DNA from: Cryptomeria japonica
Taxonomy: Eukaryota > Streptophyta > Pinopsida > Cupressales > Cupressaceae
Assembly (NCBI RefSeq): GCF_030272615.1
Contig: NC_081409.1
Location: forward strand, 526,118,975-526,182,974
Direction of reading: 5' to 3'
Length of the DNA stretch: 64,000 nt
The notes beneath the pieces were generated by a model. The model did not search any database and was not told the origin of the DNA. It saw nothing but the letters and a program-made list of their open reading frames with translations. Numbering within the stretch: the stretch's first letter is position 1; every line of letters begins with the position of its first letter. Below are positions 11,054 to 22,714 of this stretch, piece after piece. Made by a program: the position numbers and the translations under genes.

Positions 11054-12522
11054 TATTGGCATTATGTGAACCGGTATGAGGACATGATGACATTGTATGT
11101 TGTCATTGATGTCAATATGCTGAAGAGGAGAGAACCGGTATATGTGAGAACCGGTATAATACTGTGAACCGACATTTGTGCCAAAGTGAAGCAGTGTGTT
11201 TGTTTAAGGTGAACCGATATGTGGTTATGGGAACCGACACATGGAAGCTTTGTATGACTACCGGTTGGTAGTCTCAACTTCAGGGTTTCCGGTTGAAGTG
11301 TCTCAAGCCTGTGTGACTCAATCGGTGACTTTGTGTGATGAGTTAGCATTGTAATGAAGAATAGATTGTGTTTCCATGTTAGCCTTGTGCACATGAAGGA
11401 TCTTGCATGAAGGAGATTGTTCCTATCTACCTTGCGAATGTGTGAAGTCTGTAAACAGTGATAAAGCATGATTGGTTATCAGCCGCCATGAAATCGGTGG
11501 AAAATGAACGATGAAATTGGTTCAAGATTGTTGCATTTAATGCAATGTTCTCAATGGTCAGGATTGAACCATTTGAATTGCTTAACCTAACAGATTTAGG
11601 GTTTAGGGTTTATGCTACTGACCTATCTATTTCCTATAAGGTTGATGTTGTGTTTCTTTCTAAGGTTGTTGGCAAAAGTTGTGTGTGTGTATCCAAGTGA
11701 AGGGATACGTGATTCTTGCCAGACCAAAAGAGAAAAGTGATACTTATAGAGTGTAAGTGCAGAAGGTGAAGAGGAGCTAAAGCAGATCTGCATTGGCATT
11801 GAGTGCTGTTACTAGATCATTGTAATACCTATTGATCTCTAACCACTTCAACAGTTGGGAAATCCCTTAACATGGTAGATTTAACCGGCTTACTGTAAAT
11901 CAATAAACGGGGTGACTCAAAACCATTGAGTTCTTGAAATCCTCTAACAAGGTAACCTTTAACAGGGTTTAACCCTTAATCGGGTATTCTAGCCATCCCT
12001 TAACCGGGTGATCCCTAATAGGATCAGTTCCTAACAGAACCTGTTGTATCAGTCTTTAACCGGACAAGGCTCCTAACAGAGCAAACTTCTAAAGAGTTCA
12101 AAAACAACTTGTGGGTATTCATCCCCACCATGGTTTTTCCCAGTTGGGTTTCCACGTGAAAAAAATATGTGTGTCATGTGTGGTGTTATTCATGTGATGG
12201 TTTGAGTGATTTGTGTCTGAAGATAAATCATGTTGATCTAGCTATTTATTTATCTTTAATGATAGATTACCTCTTCATGCACTAGGGTGAAATGGAAATG
12301 AAGTATTAGATTGTATGAAAATATAAGTGTCAACCGGTTTATGCTTGTCTCAGTTACTCTGGGTTTTGCCAGTTGTACTCTGTTTAAGACCGGTGTTACT
12401 GTTTGTCTGCCAAAGCACAGTGTCTACTGACAAACTGGTTTAGGATTGTGTTTTTGTCTGTACTGATTCATTCCCCCCTCTCAGTACCGATTTAGTACTA
12501 TTCGTTCATCATTGAGTGATCA
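11054..12522 (+). repeat. 3' LTR of Copia A
   Basis: Begins TATTGGCATTATG (the terminal TG has become TA) and ends ...GAGTGATCA before the AAATC duplication. It keeps more intact ACCGGT boxes than the 5' LTR, for example at 11080, 11136 and 11149. The TGGTTTTTCCC box is at 12121-12158. Confidence 0.93.
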
Positions 12523-12527
12523 AAATC
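12523..12527. repeat. Right target-site duplication of Copia A (AAATC)
   Basis: Matches 5135-5139; it is the host Copia C sequence that resumes the RT frame. Confidence 0.9.
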
Positions 12528-13705
12528 TGCCTTCCTAAATGGAAAGTTGGAAGAAGAAGTGTACATGGAGCAACCGAAAGGGTTTTTGCTACATGATGAT
12601 GAAACCTTTGTGTGCTGATTGAAGAAAGCCATGTATGGTTTAAAGAAAGCTCCTAGAGCATGGTATTCAAGGCTAGATCAGTACTTAAAGGAGAAAGTAT
12701 TCAAAAAGGGGAGTGCTGACAACAATTTATACATAAAGAAAGATGGACACCACATGATCATTGTGGTTGTGTATGTAGATGACATTGTTTTTGGAGGCAA
12801 TAAGGACACCCTTTGCAAAGAATTTGCTGATCAGAATTTGAGATGTCAATGATTGGAGAATCGACATACTTCCTTGGTTTGCATATATCGCAACAAGATA
12901 AGGGGATCTTTATCTCACAAACCAAGTATGCAAAGGATATGTTGAAGAAATTTCAAATGGAAGATTGCAAACCGATAAGTACCCCCATGGTGACCGGAAG
13001 AAAATTAAGAAAGAATGATGAATCACCTGTGGTGGATCAGGCATTGTATAGATCCATGATAGGCAGCCTATTGTATCTTAATTCTTCTAGACCAGATATA
13101 GTGCAGGAAGTTTGCATCAAGTTGTACCTAAGCAGTCACATATGAATGCAATTAGTAGAATTTTTAGGTACCTACAAGGAACACTCAGTTATGGTTTGTG
13201 GTACCCTAAACAAGGGGAATTCATCTTGGAAGCATACAGTGATGCTAAGTGGGCAGGTTGCATTGATGACCGGAAGAGCACAAGTGGTGGTGCATTCTTC
13301 CTAGGTGACCGATTGGTCTCATGGCATAGCAAGAAGTAGGATTCAGTCTCCCTATCAACTGCTGAAGTAGAATACATTGTTGCTACTACATGCTACTCTC
13401 AAGTACTTTGGATGAAGCAAACCCTCACGGACATACAAGTGGACATCACTGATCCTATTGTCATCCAGTGTGATAATTCAAGTGCCATCAACCTATCAAA
13501 GAATCCGGTGATGCATTCTAGGACTAAGCATATAGCCATCAAGTATCATTTCCTTAGAGAGAAGGTTGAAGGACATGAAGTAAAGATGGATTATGTCCCT
13601 ACCAGAGAATAAGTAGCAGATATTTTCACCAAACCATTGCCGGTAAACACTTTTGAGTATTTAAGATACAAGTTGGGAGTTGTGTCACCTGCCGTATGCA
13701 CTTAA
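12523..13705 (+). pseudogene. Copia C, reverse transcriptase to RNase H (second part)
   Basis: Continues the frame broken at 5139 with [17 protein letters not shown]. The RT catalytic motif is intact (VVYVDDIVFGG, about 12766-12798). RNase H follows, with SDAKWAGCIDDRKSTSGGAF, STAEVEYI, CDNSSAINLSKNP and ADIFTKPLP, ending after GVVSPAVCT. Damage includes a stop after ETFVC, a frameshift near 12830-12845, another near 13105-13140, a stop after SWHSKK and one after PTRE. Its RNase H portion pairs with the minus-strand copy starting at 14146. Confidence 0.9.
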
Positions 13706-13794
13706 GATAGGAAGGATTTATATGGTTCAGAGGGTGTTCATAGCAGCATCTATAACTCTTGAACCACCTCTCAGTACTAACTGTAATAATTGGT

Positions 13795-13931
13795 ATCAGC
13801 CTAAGGGGGAGCTAGGTATGGATCAAAGGGGGAGTGTACAATACCCTTTGTCATTGTGTCAAAGGGGGAGAAATCTGCCGATATAATGTGTCTTGTAATA
13901 AGTTGACATCAATGCCAAAGGGGGAGATTTT
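13795..13931 (+). promoter_or_regulatory. Repeated polypurine tracts of Copia C
   Basis: Four copies of the GGGGGAG core: 13803-13811, 13824-13834, 13861-13870 and the LTR-proximal AAAGGGGGAGATT at 13917-13929. Same organisation as Copia A, so the two are related Sirevirus-like families. Confidence 0.85.
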
Positions 13932-14145
13932 TGCTATTATTGGCACTAAGTTGTCATTGATGCCAACTGGTTTGGAAATGTCACCAATAAGTAAGAAGTG
14001 GTGACCAGTATAAGAAGAGAAATATATATGATGTCAATCCACATGTGAGTAAGAAGACAGAAGGAAGGCTACCGATACACATGAATTGTGTCATCGATCG
14101 GTAAAGCAAGCTTATTGGTAAGACACAAATCTATCTATTTATTTG
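13932..14145 (+). repeat. Truncated 3' LTR of Copia C
   Basis: Begins TGCTATTATTGGCAC right after the PPT and contains ACCAGT/ACCGAT-type boxes like the other LTRs. After about 214 bp it is cut off by the start of the inverted Copia C copy; no LTR end or target duplication is present. Confidence 0.7.
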
Positions 14146-16075
14146 TGATGTATTCTGCTTCAGTAGTTGATAGGGAGACTGAATCTTGCTTCTTGCTATG
14201 TCATGAGACCAACTAGTCCTAGGAAGAATGCACCACCACTTGTGCTCTTTTGGTCATCAATGCAACCTTCCCAATCAGCATCAGTTTATTCTTCCAAGAT
14301 GAATTCCCCTTGTTTAGGGTACCACAAACCATAACTGAGTGTTCCTTGTAGGTACCTAAAAATTCTGCTAACTACATTCATATGTGACTGCTTAGGTATA
14401 GCTTGAAATCTGGCCACCATGCACACTACATGCACTATATCTGGTCTAGAAGCAGTTAGATACAATAGGTTACCTATCATGGATCTATACAATGTCTGAT
14501 CCACCACTGGTGATTCATCATTCTTTCTTAATTTTCTTCCAGTCACCATGGGGGTACTTACCGGTTTGCAGTCTTCCATTTGAAATTTCTGCAACATATC
14601 CTTTGCATACTTGGTCTGTGAGATACATATTTCCTTATCTTGTTGTGATATCTGCAAACCAAGGAAGTATGTCAATTCTCCAATCATTGACATCTCAAAT
14701 TTTGATTGCATCTGATCAACAAATTCTTTGCAAAGGGTATCCTTATTGGCTCCAAAAATAATGTCATGTACATACACAACCACAATGATCATGTGGTTTC
14801 CATCTTTCTTTATGTATAAATTGTTGTAAGCACTCCCCTTTTTGAATCCTTACTCCTTCAGGTATTGATCTAGCCTTGAATACCATGCTCTAGGAGCTTG
14901 CTTTAAACCATACATAGCTTTCTTCAATCGACACACAAAGGTTTCATCATCATGTAGCAGAAACACTTTTGGTTGCTCCATGTACACTTCTTCTTCCAAA
15001 TTTCCATTTAGGAAGGAAACTTTTACATCCATTTGATATACTTTATAACCCTTGTGGGCAGAAAAGGCTAGAAATATTCTAATTGCTTCTAATCTAGCTA
15101 CCTGTGCAAATGTTTCTTCAAAATCAATGCCCTCTACTTGAGAGTAGCCTTTGCACACAAGTCTAGCTTTGTGCCTAACAATTTTACTTTCTTCATTCAT
15201 CTTATTCCGGTAGACCCATTTAGTGCCAATGATGTTCTTGTCTTCCGGTCTAGGGACTAATTCCCAAGTTTTGTTCTTCACAATCTGTTGCAGTTCTTCT
15301 TCCATGGCATCCATCCATTCTTATTTTTTTCTAGCCTCATTGAATGTTTTAGGTTCTACTTCAGTCATGAGGCAAAAGTTGACTTGTTCATCATTCTGGG
15401 TAAGTCTTCTTCTAGTCTACACACCATCACTCTTATTTCCTAGAATCTTATCTTCTGGGTGTTTCATCTGCACATACTGATTAGGAGCCTTTTTGGATGC
15501 TTCTTCCAGTTCATTGTCTGACTGAGCTTCCTCCCCTTCATCACCATAATCATCATACCGGTTTACCTATGATTGACTTCCTTTATGCATATCCTCATCA
15601 ACTTTTACATGCACACTCTCAATGACTCTTATTAGTCTTTTGTTGTAGCATCTATAGGCCTTGTTATTAGATGAGTAACCAAGGAATATTTTTTCATCTC
15701 TCCTAGAGTCAAAGCTACATAGACCATCCATATCTCTCTTGATAAATTGCTTACTTCCAAATACCTTGAAGTATTTGACTGAAGATTTCCGGTCATACCA
15801 CAACTCATAAGGTGTCATTCTGTTGTTTGTTCTTAGTTGAACCTGGTTCAAATTATATGTAGCAGTATGAATAGATTCCTTCCGATATGTGTCTGGTAGA
15901 CTGGCCTCATTTAACATGGTTCTGGCCATCTCCTTGACTGTCTTGTTCTTCCTTTCTACCACATCATTTTGTTGTGGAGTCCTAGGGGCTGAGTATTGCC
16001 TTTTAATTCCATGTATTTCACAATAATCTTCAAACTCATGCACTATCACCACCGGTAAGAAAGTTTTTAAACCTA
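14146..16075 (-). pseudogene. Copia C, inverted copy: integrase to RNase H
   Basis: Minus-strand copy of the segment at 4095-5139 plus 12528-13380, closely similar in protein sequence. It runs from the integrase core (HEFEDYCEIHGIKRQYSAP, about 16041 down) through the RT ([20 protein letters not shown], about 15270-15211) into RNase H, which breaks off after TEAEYI at about 14150. Two changes matter: the RT motif reads YVHD instead of YVDD (about 14770), losing a catalytic Asp, and stops occur after SDGV, after NEARKK and after QYLKE. Both copies enter the integrase at nearly the same point with similar bases upstream. It is separated from the plus copy by the truncated LTR. Confidence 0.9.
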
Positions 16076-16690
16076 TTTGCTTTATCTGTCATAAGCCTGG
16101 ACATACTACAAATGTGTGTAGAAACAAACCCAATGGAAATACAAGCTACAACACAAATACTAGGTATGCATCTAAGAGATTTGAAGGTTATTGTTTCACA
16201 TGCAAAATGTATGGACATAGATCAATTGAATGCAGATATGGAGGAAATAATCTAGTGCCTCACATGAATCCTAGACCTAATGGTAACTGGATGAGAACCT
16301 ATGATAACTGTGGTAACATGAATTGGAAGAGACCCTATGTCAACCGGTATAGTCCATTTGAGATGGAAAAGGTAACTAATGCCATTTGAACCATTTGTAA
16401 CAGTTATGGTCATGTGGCTATGAATTGCAGAAGGATAACTAGAAGAGGCAATGCAGTACCTTGGAGATCATCTGGAATGGCCTGCTATCATTGTCATAAA
16501 TCGAGACACATGGAAAAGTTCTGTAGATCCAGAAAGAACAAACCAGTTAATCATTCTAAAGATCAAAAAGGAAAGAAGAAGATAAATGTTGAGGAAACCA
16601 GAGAAGAGATGAACCAAATCTAGAAAAAGAAGAGTGATGATATACTTGCAGAAGAACCTAATCCTTCACCCAGTGTGGAGAATCCTACAT
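16076..16690 (+). pseudogene. Retrotransposon gag fragment with up to four CCHC zinc knuckles
   Basis: A nucleocapsid-like segment starting directly at the border of the inverted Copia C copy. Knuckle 1 is CFICHKPGHTTNVC (about 16078-16119), knuckle 2 CFTCKMYGHRSIEC (16195-16236), knuckle 3 ICNSYGHVAMNC (about 16391-16428, first Cys lost), knuckle 4 CYHCHKSRHMEKFC (about 16483-16524). A Lys-rich tail follows (NHSKDQKGKKKINVEE) and then stops at 16621 and beyond. Multiple knuckles are seen in some Copia gag proteins. The N-terminal gag is missing, and no protease or pol follows. It may belong to the element that owns the next ORF. Confidence 0.8.
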
Positions 16691-17197
16691 CGATGAACTA
16701 AGCCTTTCAATAGGGCTAAGGGGAGCATAGCGGTAAATCTACTTCTAGAGCCCTTGAAAGATGAGTAGTAAGAGAGTTTGAATTTTGAGTTGTTATGTGT
16801 GAAATCTTGATATCTTTTGTCTATCGGTTTTCCAAAAGTTGATCAACTGGTTTTACACCTGTTAATATTATATGCATCGTAAAGCGGTGTATTAGGGTTT
16901 GTAACCCTAGTGGTCAAGCATTTAATGCAGTAGGTAAAAAGGATAAAAGAAATTTTTACTATGTTATTTTTACCCTAAATGCATTCGAAAGAGAATTCTT
17001 GAGCACTTGCAGAGCGAAGAGAGAAATGCTAGCTGGTTTTAGTCAAATTTGTGTTGTGATTTGTGCGATTGAAGCTGATTTGAAGATTAGTGGAGGTTGA
17101 ACTGGTGTGCACTTGAGTAATCAACCGGTAACCGAGGCAACACATGTGAATTGATGTATTTCTTTGTAAATCCCATTTTGAATCTAGTTTATTTGAA
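16691..17197 (+). other. Non-coding leader between gag fragment and extra ORF
   Basis: Stops in all frames. It contains ATCGGTTTT and AACTGGTTTT boxes like the LTRs, ACCGGTAACCGAGG near 17122, and a purine-rich GCTAAGGGGAGCAT at about 16718-16731. It may be the remains of a pol-to-ORF spacer or an own leader for the ORF starting at 17198; no clear TATA box. Confidence 0.4.
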
Positions 17198-19308
17198 ATG
17201 GCTTCATCATCTAAGCAAGTAGAGATGTTAATGAGCACATCATAACTTATGGAGGTTGTGGAGTCAAGGCGAATTGTGTCTTATAATGCTTTATCTCGAG
17301 TTCCTGATGGAGTCATTGTAAAAGGTGATTTGTCTAGCTACATTGATTATAAAATTGAAGATTTAGGATGATTGAACTTAAGATTGGAAAGATTCAACCT
17401 AAGTATATTAGGGTTTATGAGAGGTTTTCACAATGCAACTTATTTTCTTGAGGATTTTGAAGAGGAACACATCAGAATCAGTCTAAGACATGTTCATGGT
17501 GAAAATATGTATTTGGAAAGGACACACTATAACCAAGGAAGCTATCCAAGTGGTGATTTGTTTTTGGTCAACCGATGAAGTTCCTAAGCTGAGGCCAATT
17601 TCTAAAGAAACAGTAACCACTTTAACCTTGTCTACCTCTGATGGGCATGCTTTTTATGTTAATAACACTAAGGACCCAATAGTTAAATGGCTACTATGGT
17701 TATAGGCTACCAGAGATTCTATTCCAGTAGAATGAAAAGTGTACCATCTGCTGCAGTGCATACTGCCTATAAAATGATTGTTGAGAATGCAGATTATGAC
17801 CTTTGCAAGGCCTTAAGGAGTCAATTGATGTTGAATCTACAGTTAATCAAGAAGGATAATAGTCAGAAGTTCAAATTTGGTCAGTTATTGATTGGTTTAT
17901 TCTTTTACTTTCAGAATTTCCTACCGAGAATTGGTGATCTTGAACGGTTTAAAGACCTACCGGTAGCTGCTCAGATCAAGAACAACATCAAGGTTGTTGA
18001 AAACACTTTCTCAGCTGCAATGAATAAATATTTCAATGAATTTTAGAAGAAAATGAGTATGAGGGTAAGGCTACTTGAGGATGTGGTGAAAAAATTTGTT
18101 AAAGACATCATTTTCATAGTCACCACTGATTTATGTATGATGGAAGCTATTGAACCAAGAGACGATGAAATGGAAGACATGAGCTATGAAGTCAATTATG
18201 AATTATTGATTGGTTATGCCAATAACCTATTGGCATCTCCAGTGGACAAGAAGAAGAAAATATTGAATAATGTTGAGGAGAAAACTGCAAAAACTGAAAC
18301 CAGTAGTGCTCCAACTAGTAGTGGTAAAGGAAAGAAGAAGAAGGTTGAGCAAGCGGCTTCAGTGTCAAAAAGTACTAGAGTGACATGAAGTGTCCAAACT
18401 AAAAAGGAACCGATCCCTAAGGTATACATAAAGATGTAGAATGCAACAAAGAAAAGAGGTCGACAACTGATTCTTCAAGAAGATCCGATGGTACTGATAC
18501 TGAGGAAGAACCAAAGAAGGTAAAGGCAACTGGCAAGAAGTCCAAACCAGTTGAAGCCACCTCTCAGCAGACTATTTCTATTAATGCTTTGTCTTACAAG
18601 CCTATAACTGATTTTGAGAGAACGGTAAAGACATTGGGAAGGAATAGATTTGATAATGTCAAGGAATGTTTTGATTCATTTAATGAAGATCAGAAGGAAA
18701 AAATCAACTATTTGTGTCATTACAGTCGATTACCTCATGATCTTAAGAAGGATATTTCTGATTCTTTATATACTATTCTTTTGAATAAATGAGAAGAAGA
18801 TGTGAAGAAAGAAAAATAAATTATTGATAATGTGCTTGTGCAATATTTTCCTAATTTGTCAAAGGATGAGTTAATTGCATTTCTTGATAATCACAAAACA
18901 CAATTTTCTTTGAAGTCAAGAAGATTAAAGCTATTAAGTGGAAAGATGAAATCTGTTGAAGTTGATACTCATCAAATAGAAAAGGAAATTTAGAATATGT
19001 GTAAACTGATAGAGTCCCAATAGGATAATGAGCAAGATACTATGGATATACTGAAAATGGATGAGGAAGACATAGTGCAAGCAGATATTGTCTATCCTAT
19101 CAAGGAGAAGGATGACACTGCTTCCCAACTGGTAATTTTTGTTGATGATATTCAGGATATAATAGAACTATCTGGAAACATCATTACACCAGATATGCAG
19201 CCACCTGAAATTACTGATTCACAGGTTAATACAGTGGAGATACCAACAACTCAACCAAGTATGGATATTCCACCCCCACTAGTAAATGATCAACAAGTGA
19301 AACCCCAA
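17198..19308 (+). pseudogene. Large extra ORF of a Sirevirus-like element, first part (function unknown)
   Basis: Starts at ATG 17198 (MASSSKQVEML). It shows a possible globular N-terminal part with RRIVSYNALSRVPDGVIVKG, RFNLSILGFMRGFHNATYFL and THITKEAIQVV (about 17370-17560), then a helical region with KFKFGQLLIGLFFYFQNFL (about 17866-17922), a Lys/Ser-rich linker (18240-18370), a Lys/Glu-rich segment from 18589 and an acidic, Pro-rich stretch to 19308. Stops (for example about 17243, 17369, 17703, 18043, 18386) and a frameshift near 17530 show decay. I do not recognise a domain. Its position before PPT repeats and a 3' LTR matches the place of the env-like or additional ORF in Sireviruses. 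It resumes at 22715. Confidence 0.6.
19304..19308. repeat. Target-site duplication CCCAA, left copy
   Basis: CCCAA here and at 22710-22714. Joining across one copy gives an in-frame K-P-Q-L-P-P reading of the host ORF. Confidence 0.75.
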
Positions 19309-22300
19309 TGTAGAGCCCCTCCCTGATCAAGCCCTGGTTAACTCAGTTGACCATGGTTGACCTTACTAATAAATGCTATAATTCAATAGGATGGGCTATG
19401 TTAGATGGATAGATTGGTGAGAAAAGTAATTGAACCAGGTTACGGAATCATTTCACCTTGAGGTGTACATTTTGATGTGTTATGGATACATAACTTTATA
19501 TGATTCTAGAATAGGATAACTTTGAGACGATGTATGTCATTATTGGATTGGCAGGACTTTACTACGATGATAGAAATAGGATGCATGTCTTATGTATGGA
19601 TCAAAATTATGAGGATTATGATAATTACTTATGTGGATTTATTTAGATATAAGTTATATCGATTTATTTAAATGTAAATTGTATGTAGAGTGTTTGATGT
19701 GTATTCTTATTCACGTGTTTAATATTATATGAGGTTATTTGGAATTACTAATGTGTAATTGAGATGCGCAGGAAAATTATCCATGTGACCATGGAAACAT
19801 TATGGAGAACCAAACCTAGACCTATGTACATTCGTAAAGCCAGGGGTTGTCTATTTGGAGAGAGAACACCCCGTATGTATTGTATTTTATTTGTAATAGT
19901 AAATGATGCATGTGTGTTAAATGTTATTTATTGATTTATTTAAATCCAACAAGAGACAATTTCCATGTGTAATTTTGTAATGTATTTTATTGTGTCACTT
20001 GACACATGTGTTGATTTATGTCTTGAATTTTGACTTGTCTCTTGAAGGGAGTTGTTCAACTATAGCTTTTTCAAAACATTTGAATGTGGTTCTAAATTTT
20101 CCTTGGGTAGAGAGTCTTTGGAGTGGTCAACATAGGTTGGACCCGAAATTTAACTTCCGATGGATTTATAAGGGGTCAAATGGATTCCTAGGGGTAGTTT
20201 AAAGGTGTTTCCTAAAGCCCATAAGGTATACCTATGAGTTAGGAGTGTTTTTAGGCATGTGTCTACTCCCTTGTGATTGTTTAGTCATCCCAAAAAGTGG
20301 GTTTTCTAAGATGTGCGAAAATTCAAAATTAGAAGGTGCCATCTAGGTTAGATAACTTTCTCTTTTGATGAAAGATCCTTTTTGATTTTTTTTCATACTT
20401 TTTCCTTTTTCAGTTTTAGAAAGCTGTGAGAATTCTCACTGAGGTCTTCTTAGGCAAGAATGAGAGATTTTGTGGGTAATCACCCACTCTCCATTTTTGG
20501 AGACTATGCATTTTTGAAAAGTTAGTTTTTGGATTCGAAATTTGGCTAAGTGTAGAAGGGAGGATTGTGGATTTGGGCTGCTCATCCTCAAACTAGTTCT
20601 AGCATACCTTTGGGTAGATTGAAGGTTGGTTCATCTCTTTGCTTTTTATGTTGCATGTCTATGCTGGAAAGTTTGGTTGTATGAGAAATTGATTCTCTTG
20701 TATTTCCTTTTGTGAAAATTATTATTATGCGATCTGTCTTTTATTTTCTTTTATGCATTTCCTGTGATTTGGGAGTAACCAAGGCCTTCTACTCTTGGGA
20801 GAGTAGGATGGTCTTGCAGGTGGTAGAAGTTTGACAACCCTCGAGTGAGAGACTCTCTTTATGAGAGCGAACTCAAGGGGTGTATTTGTGACCCTTGCTG
20901 CATGGCCTGGTTTGTGCATTTGGGAGTCATAAGGGGAGAAAGTATGGCATGAATGCCTTGGGGGGCATAAGGAATGTGGGGTTAATGATCTTATGAAATA
21001 ACTTTGTTTTCCATGAGGTGGCATTGTGTTCTACCATTCTTGTAGTCTCCTCAGGGTATTTGGTCCACTACCACGCATGTAAAAATCATCACATGTTGTG
21101 ATGGAGTGTAGCCTTGGTGGGGAAAGTGTTTGCTATATGTTTTTCCCTTGCTTGTTGTGTTTGCATGTCTATAACCTATCTAGGGCTTGGTTCTCCAAGC
21201 TCGGGGGTGGCTTCTAGTAAGCCTAGGCTGGGAGGTGAGCACTCCATGGTCATAGCCTATGATTTATTTTTAGGTTGTTTGGAAGAAAAGAAAAGGACAA
21301 GTAGAAGTTGTTGGATTTATTTGTTTGTAGAAAAAGATTTGGAAATGGAATATTTTATATTTTAAGTTGCAACAATGTGAAAGGGAAACTATATGTTGTA
21401 ATTACTTTGAAAAGGAAATGTATCTATTTTTTTTTTAAAGTCCTCATTTAAGAGAAATGAGAGATCCATTTGTAAGGTTGACTATATTGTAATTTAAATA
21501 TACTTTAAGGAAATACATTATTTTTATTCACTATTATTTTATTGCAAAATGAAATATTTATGTTGAAGTTTAAGTTATGTATTGTTCTTGAAATAATGTT
21601 GATTGTACACATGGTATTTTGAAAATGAATGTAAAATTTGCATGTTACTTCTAAAAATAAAAGATCAGTTTATTTCCTTATGCATATCTCTAAGGTTAAA
21701 TTTAAATAATATCACATCTATATAGTTATTGTTTAAATTTATTGAATTCTGTCATTTACTTCTTTGCAGAAATTAAAATCTAGAGTTAAATAGTCTATTT
21801 AATTTAAATAATATCATATTTCTATAGTTGCTGTTTAATTTTATTGGATTCTGTCAATCATTTATTTGCAGAAAATAAATCTAAAGTCAAATAGGTTATC
21901 TCTGATTTATGGTATTTAAAATAAAATAAAAAATACATGGATTTAAATCAGAATATTTTAATCAATCTGTTTAAAAAGTTTCAAAAAAAAAATATAACAT
22001 CTATATTTTTGCATAGTAGAGTTAGCCCTTGTTTTCAAATGCATCTAATATATATATATATATATGAACGTGTACAATAATGTTGTATTTATTGTTTTAC
22101 GTTCATATTATACATGTTTATAAAACATATAGGCATATGGATATAGGAATATGAGTTTTAAAATTATATTCTTTGGAGATAAATTCTTATTTTTAAATTC
22201 TAAAAAATGATTTTTGATAAAGTTATTTCTTTTACTATAAGGGAATTATATAGTCCGCTTAAATTTAGGCTATTCCCGATTAAATTTTATAGGTCAATTT

Positions 22301-22709
22301 ACATTAGGGATTTAATTGACCCTTTTAGTCGAATTAGGTTAAACCCATTTTAATTATTGTTGAAATAAAATATAGGCATTAATAATCTAAGTGCTAGGAC
22401 TATTTTATTTACTTCTTAAAAGAAATTAATGATTATTGGAGATAATTATCATCCTTGTCAATTAATTTAGAGATTTCTGGATTTAATTTAATCTATTGAT
22501 TTAAATTGATGAGGTAATAAATAATTATTTTAGTATTCCGCATTTAATTTAAATATTATTTTGCTTACTTGAGTTAGTGGTTAGAGTTAACCCAAACATA
22601 GTTAAGACAAACTTGTTAGTGCGTTTCGTATTAGCAAATTTAATGTTATTAGGTTTTTAATTTTTTTTTTTTTTTTATCCCGTTCGTGCCCAAAAGTTTG
22701 GGCATGATA
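19309..22709 (+). mobile_element. Solo-LTR-like insert, 3.4 kb, Gypsy-type
   Basis: A 3401-bp insert with 5-bp target duplication. It begins TGTAGAGCCCCTCCCTG, similar to the LTR starting at 28043 (TGTAGTACCCCTACCCTG), both followed by a TTGACCA-rich part. It ends ...GGGCATGATA (terminal CA changed to TA), right after a perfect inverted repeat GCCCAAA-AG-TTTGGGC. No PBS, PPT or coding domain is visible inside; short frames at 19990-20202 and 21114-21365 are not gene-like. A solo LTR from recombination is the simplest reading; a coding-free LTR derivative is an alternative. Confidence 0.6.
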
Positions 22710-22714
22710 CCCAA
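22710..22714. repeat. Target-site duplication CCCAA, right copy
   Basis: Partner of 19304-19308. Confidence 0.75.

Larger units (their letters stand above)
5140..12522 (+). mobile_element. Copia A: complete Sirevirus-like LTR retrotransposon
   Basis: A full element of 7383 bp: 5' LTR (5140-6654), PBS, gag-pol (6726-10808), repeated polypurine tracts, 3' LTR (11054-12522), bounded by a 5-bp target duplication. The polyprotein order gag, protease, integrase, RT, RNase H is that of Copia (Pseudoviridae). Multiple PPT copies before the 3' LTR are a known trait of the Sirevirus lineage. Clear LTR divergence (indels and many C-to-T type changes) marks it as old, yet younger than Copia C, which it interrupts. 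Seven nonsense codons make it unable to produce its own proteins. Confidence 0.95.

Noticed and set aside
20725-21365. Frames of 83-99 codons in the 3.4-kb insert
   Set aside because: No domain, opposite strands, and sequence that matches LTR-type composition.
19309-22709. Helitron, because of the hairpin near the right end
   Set aside because: No CTRR terminus, no A|T insertion site, and a 5-bp target duplication is present.
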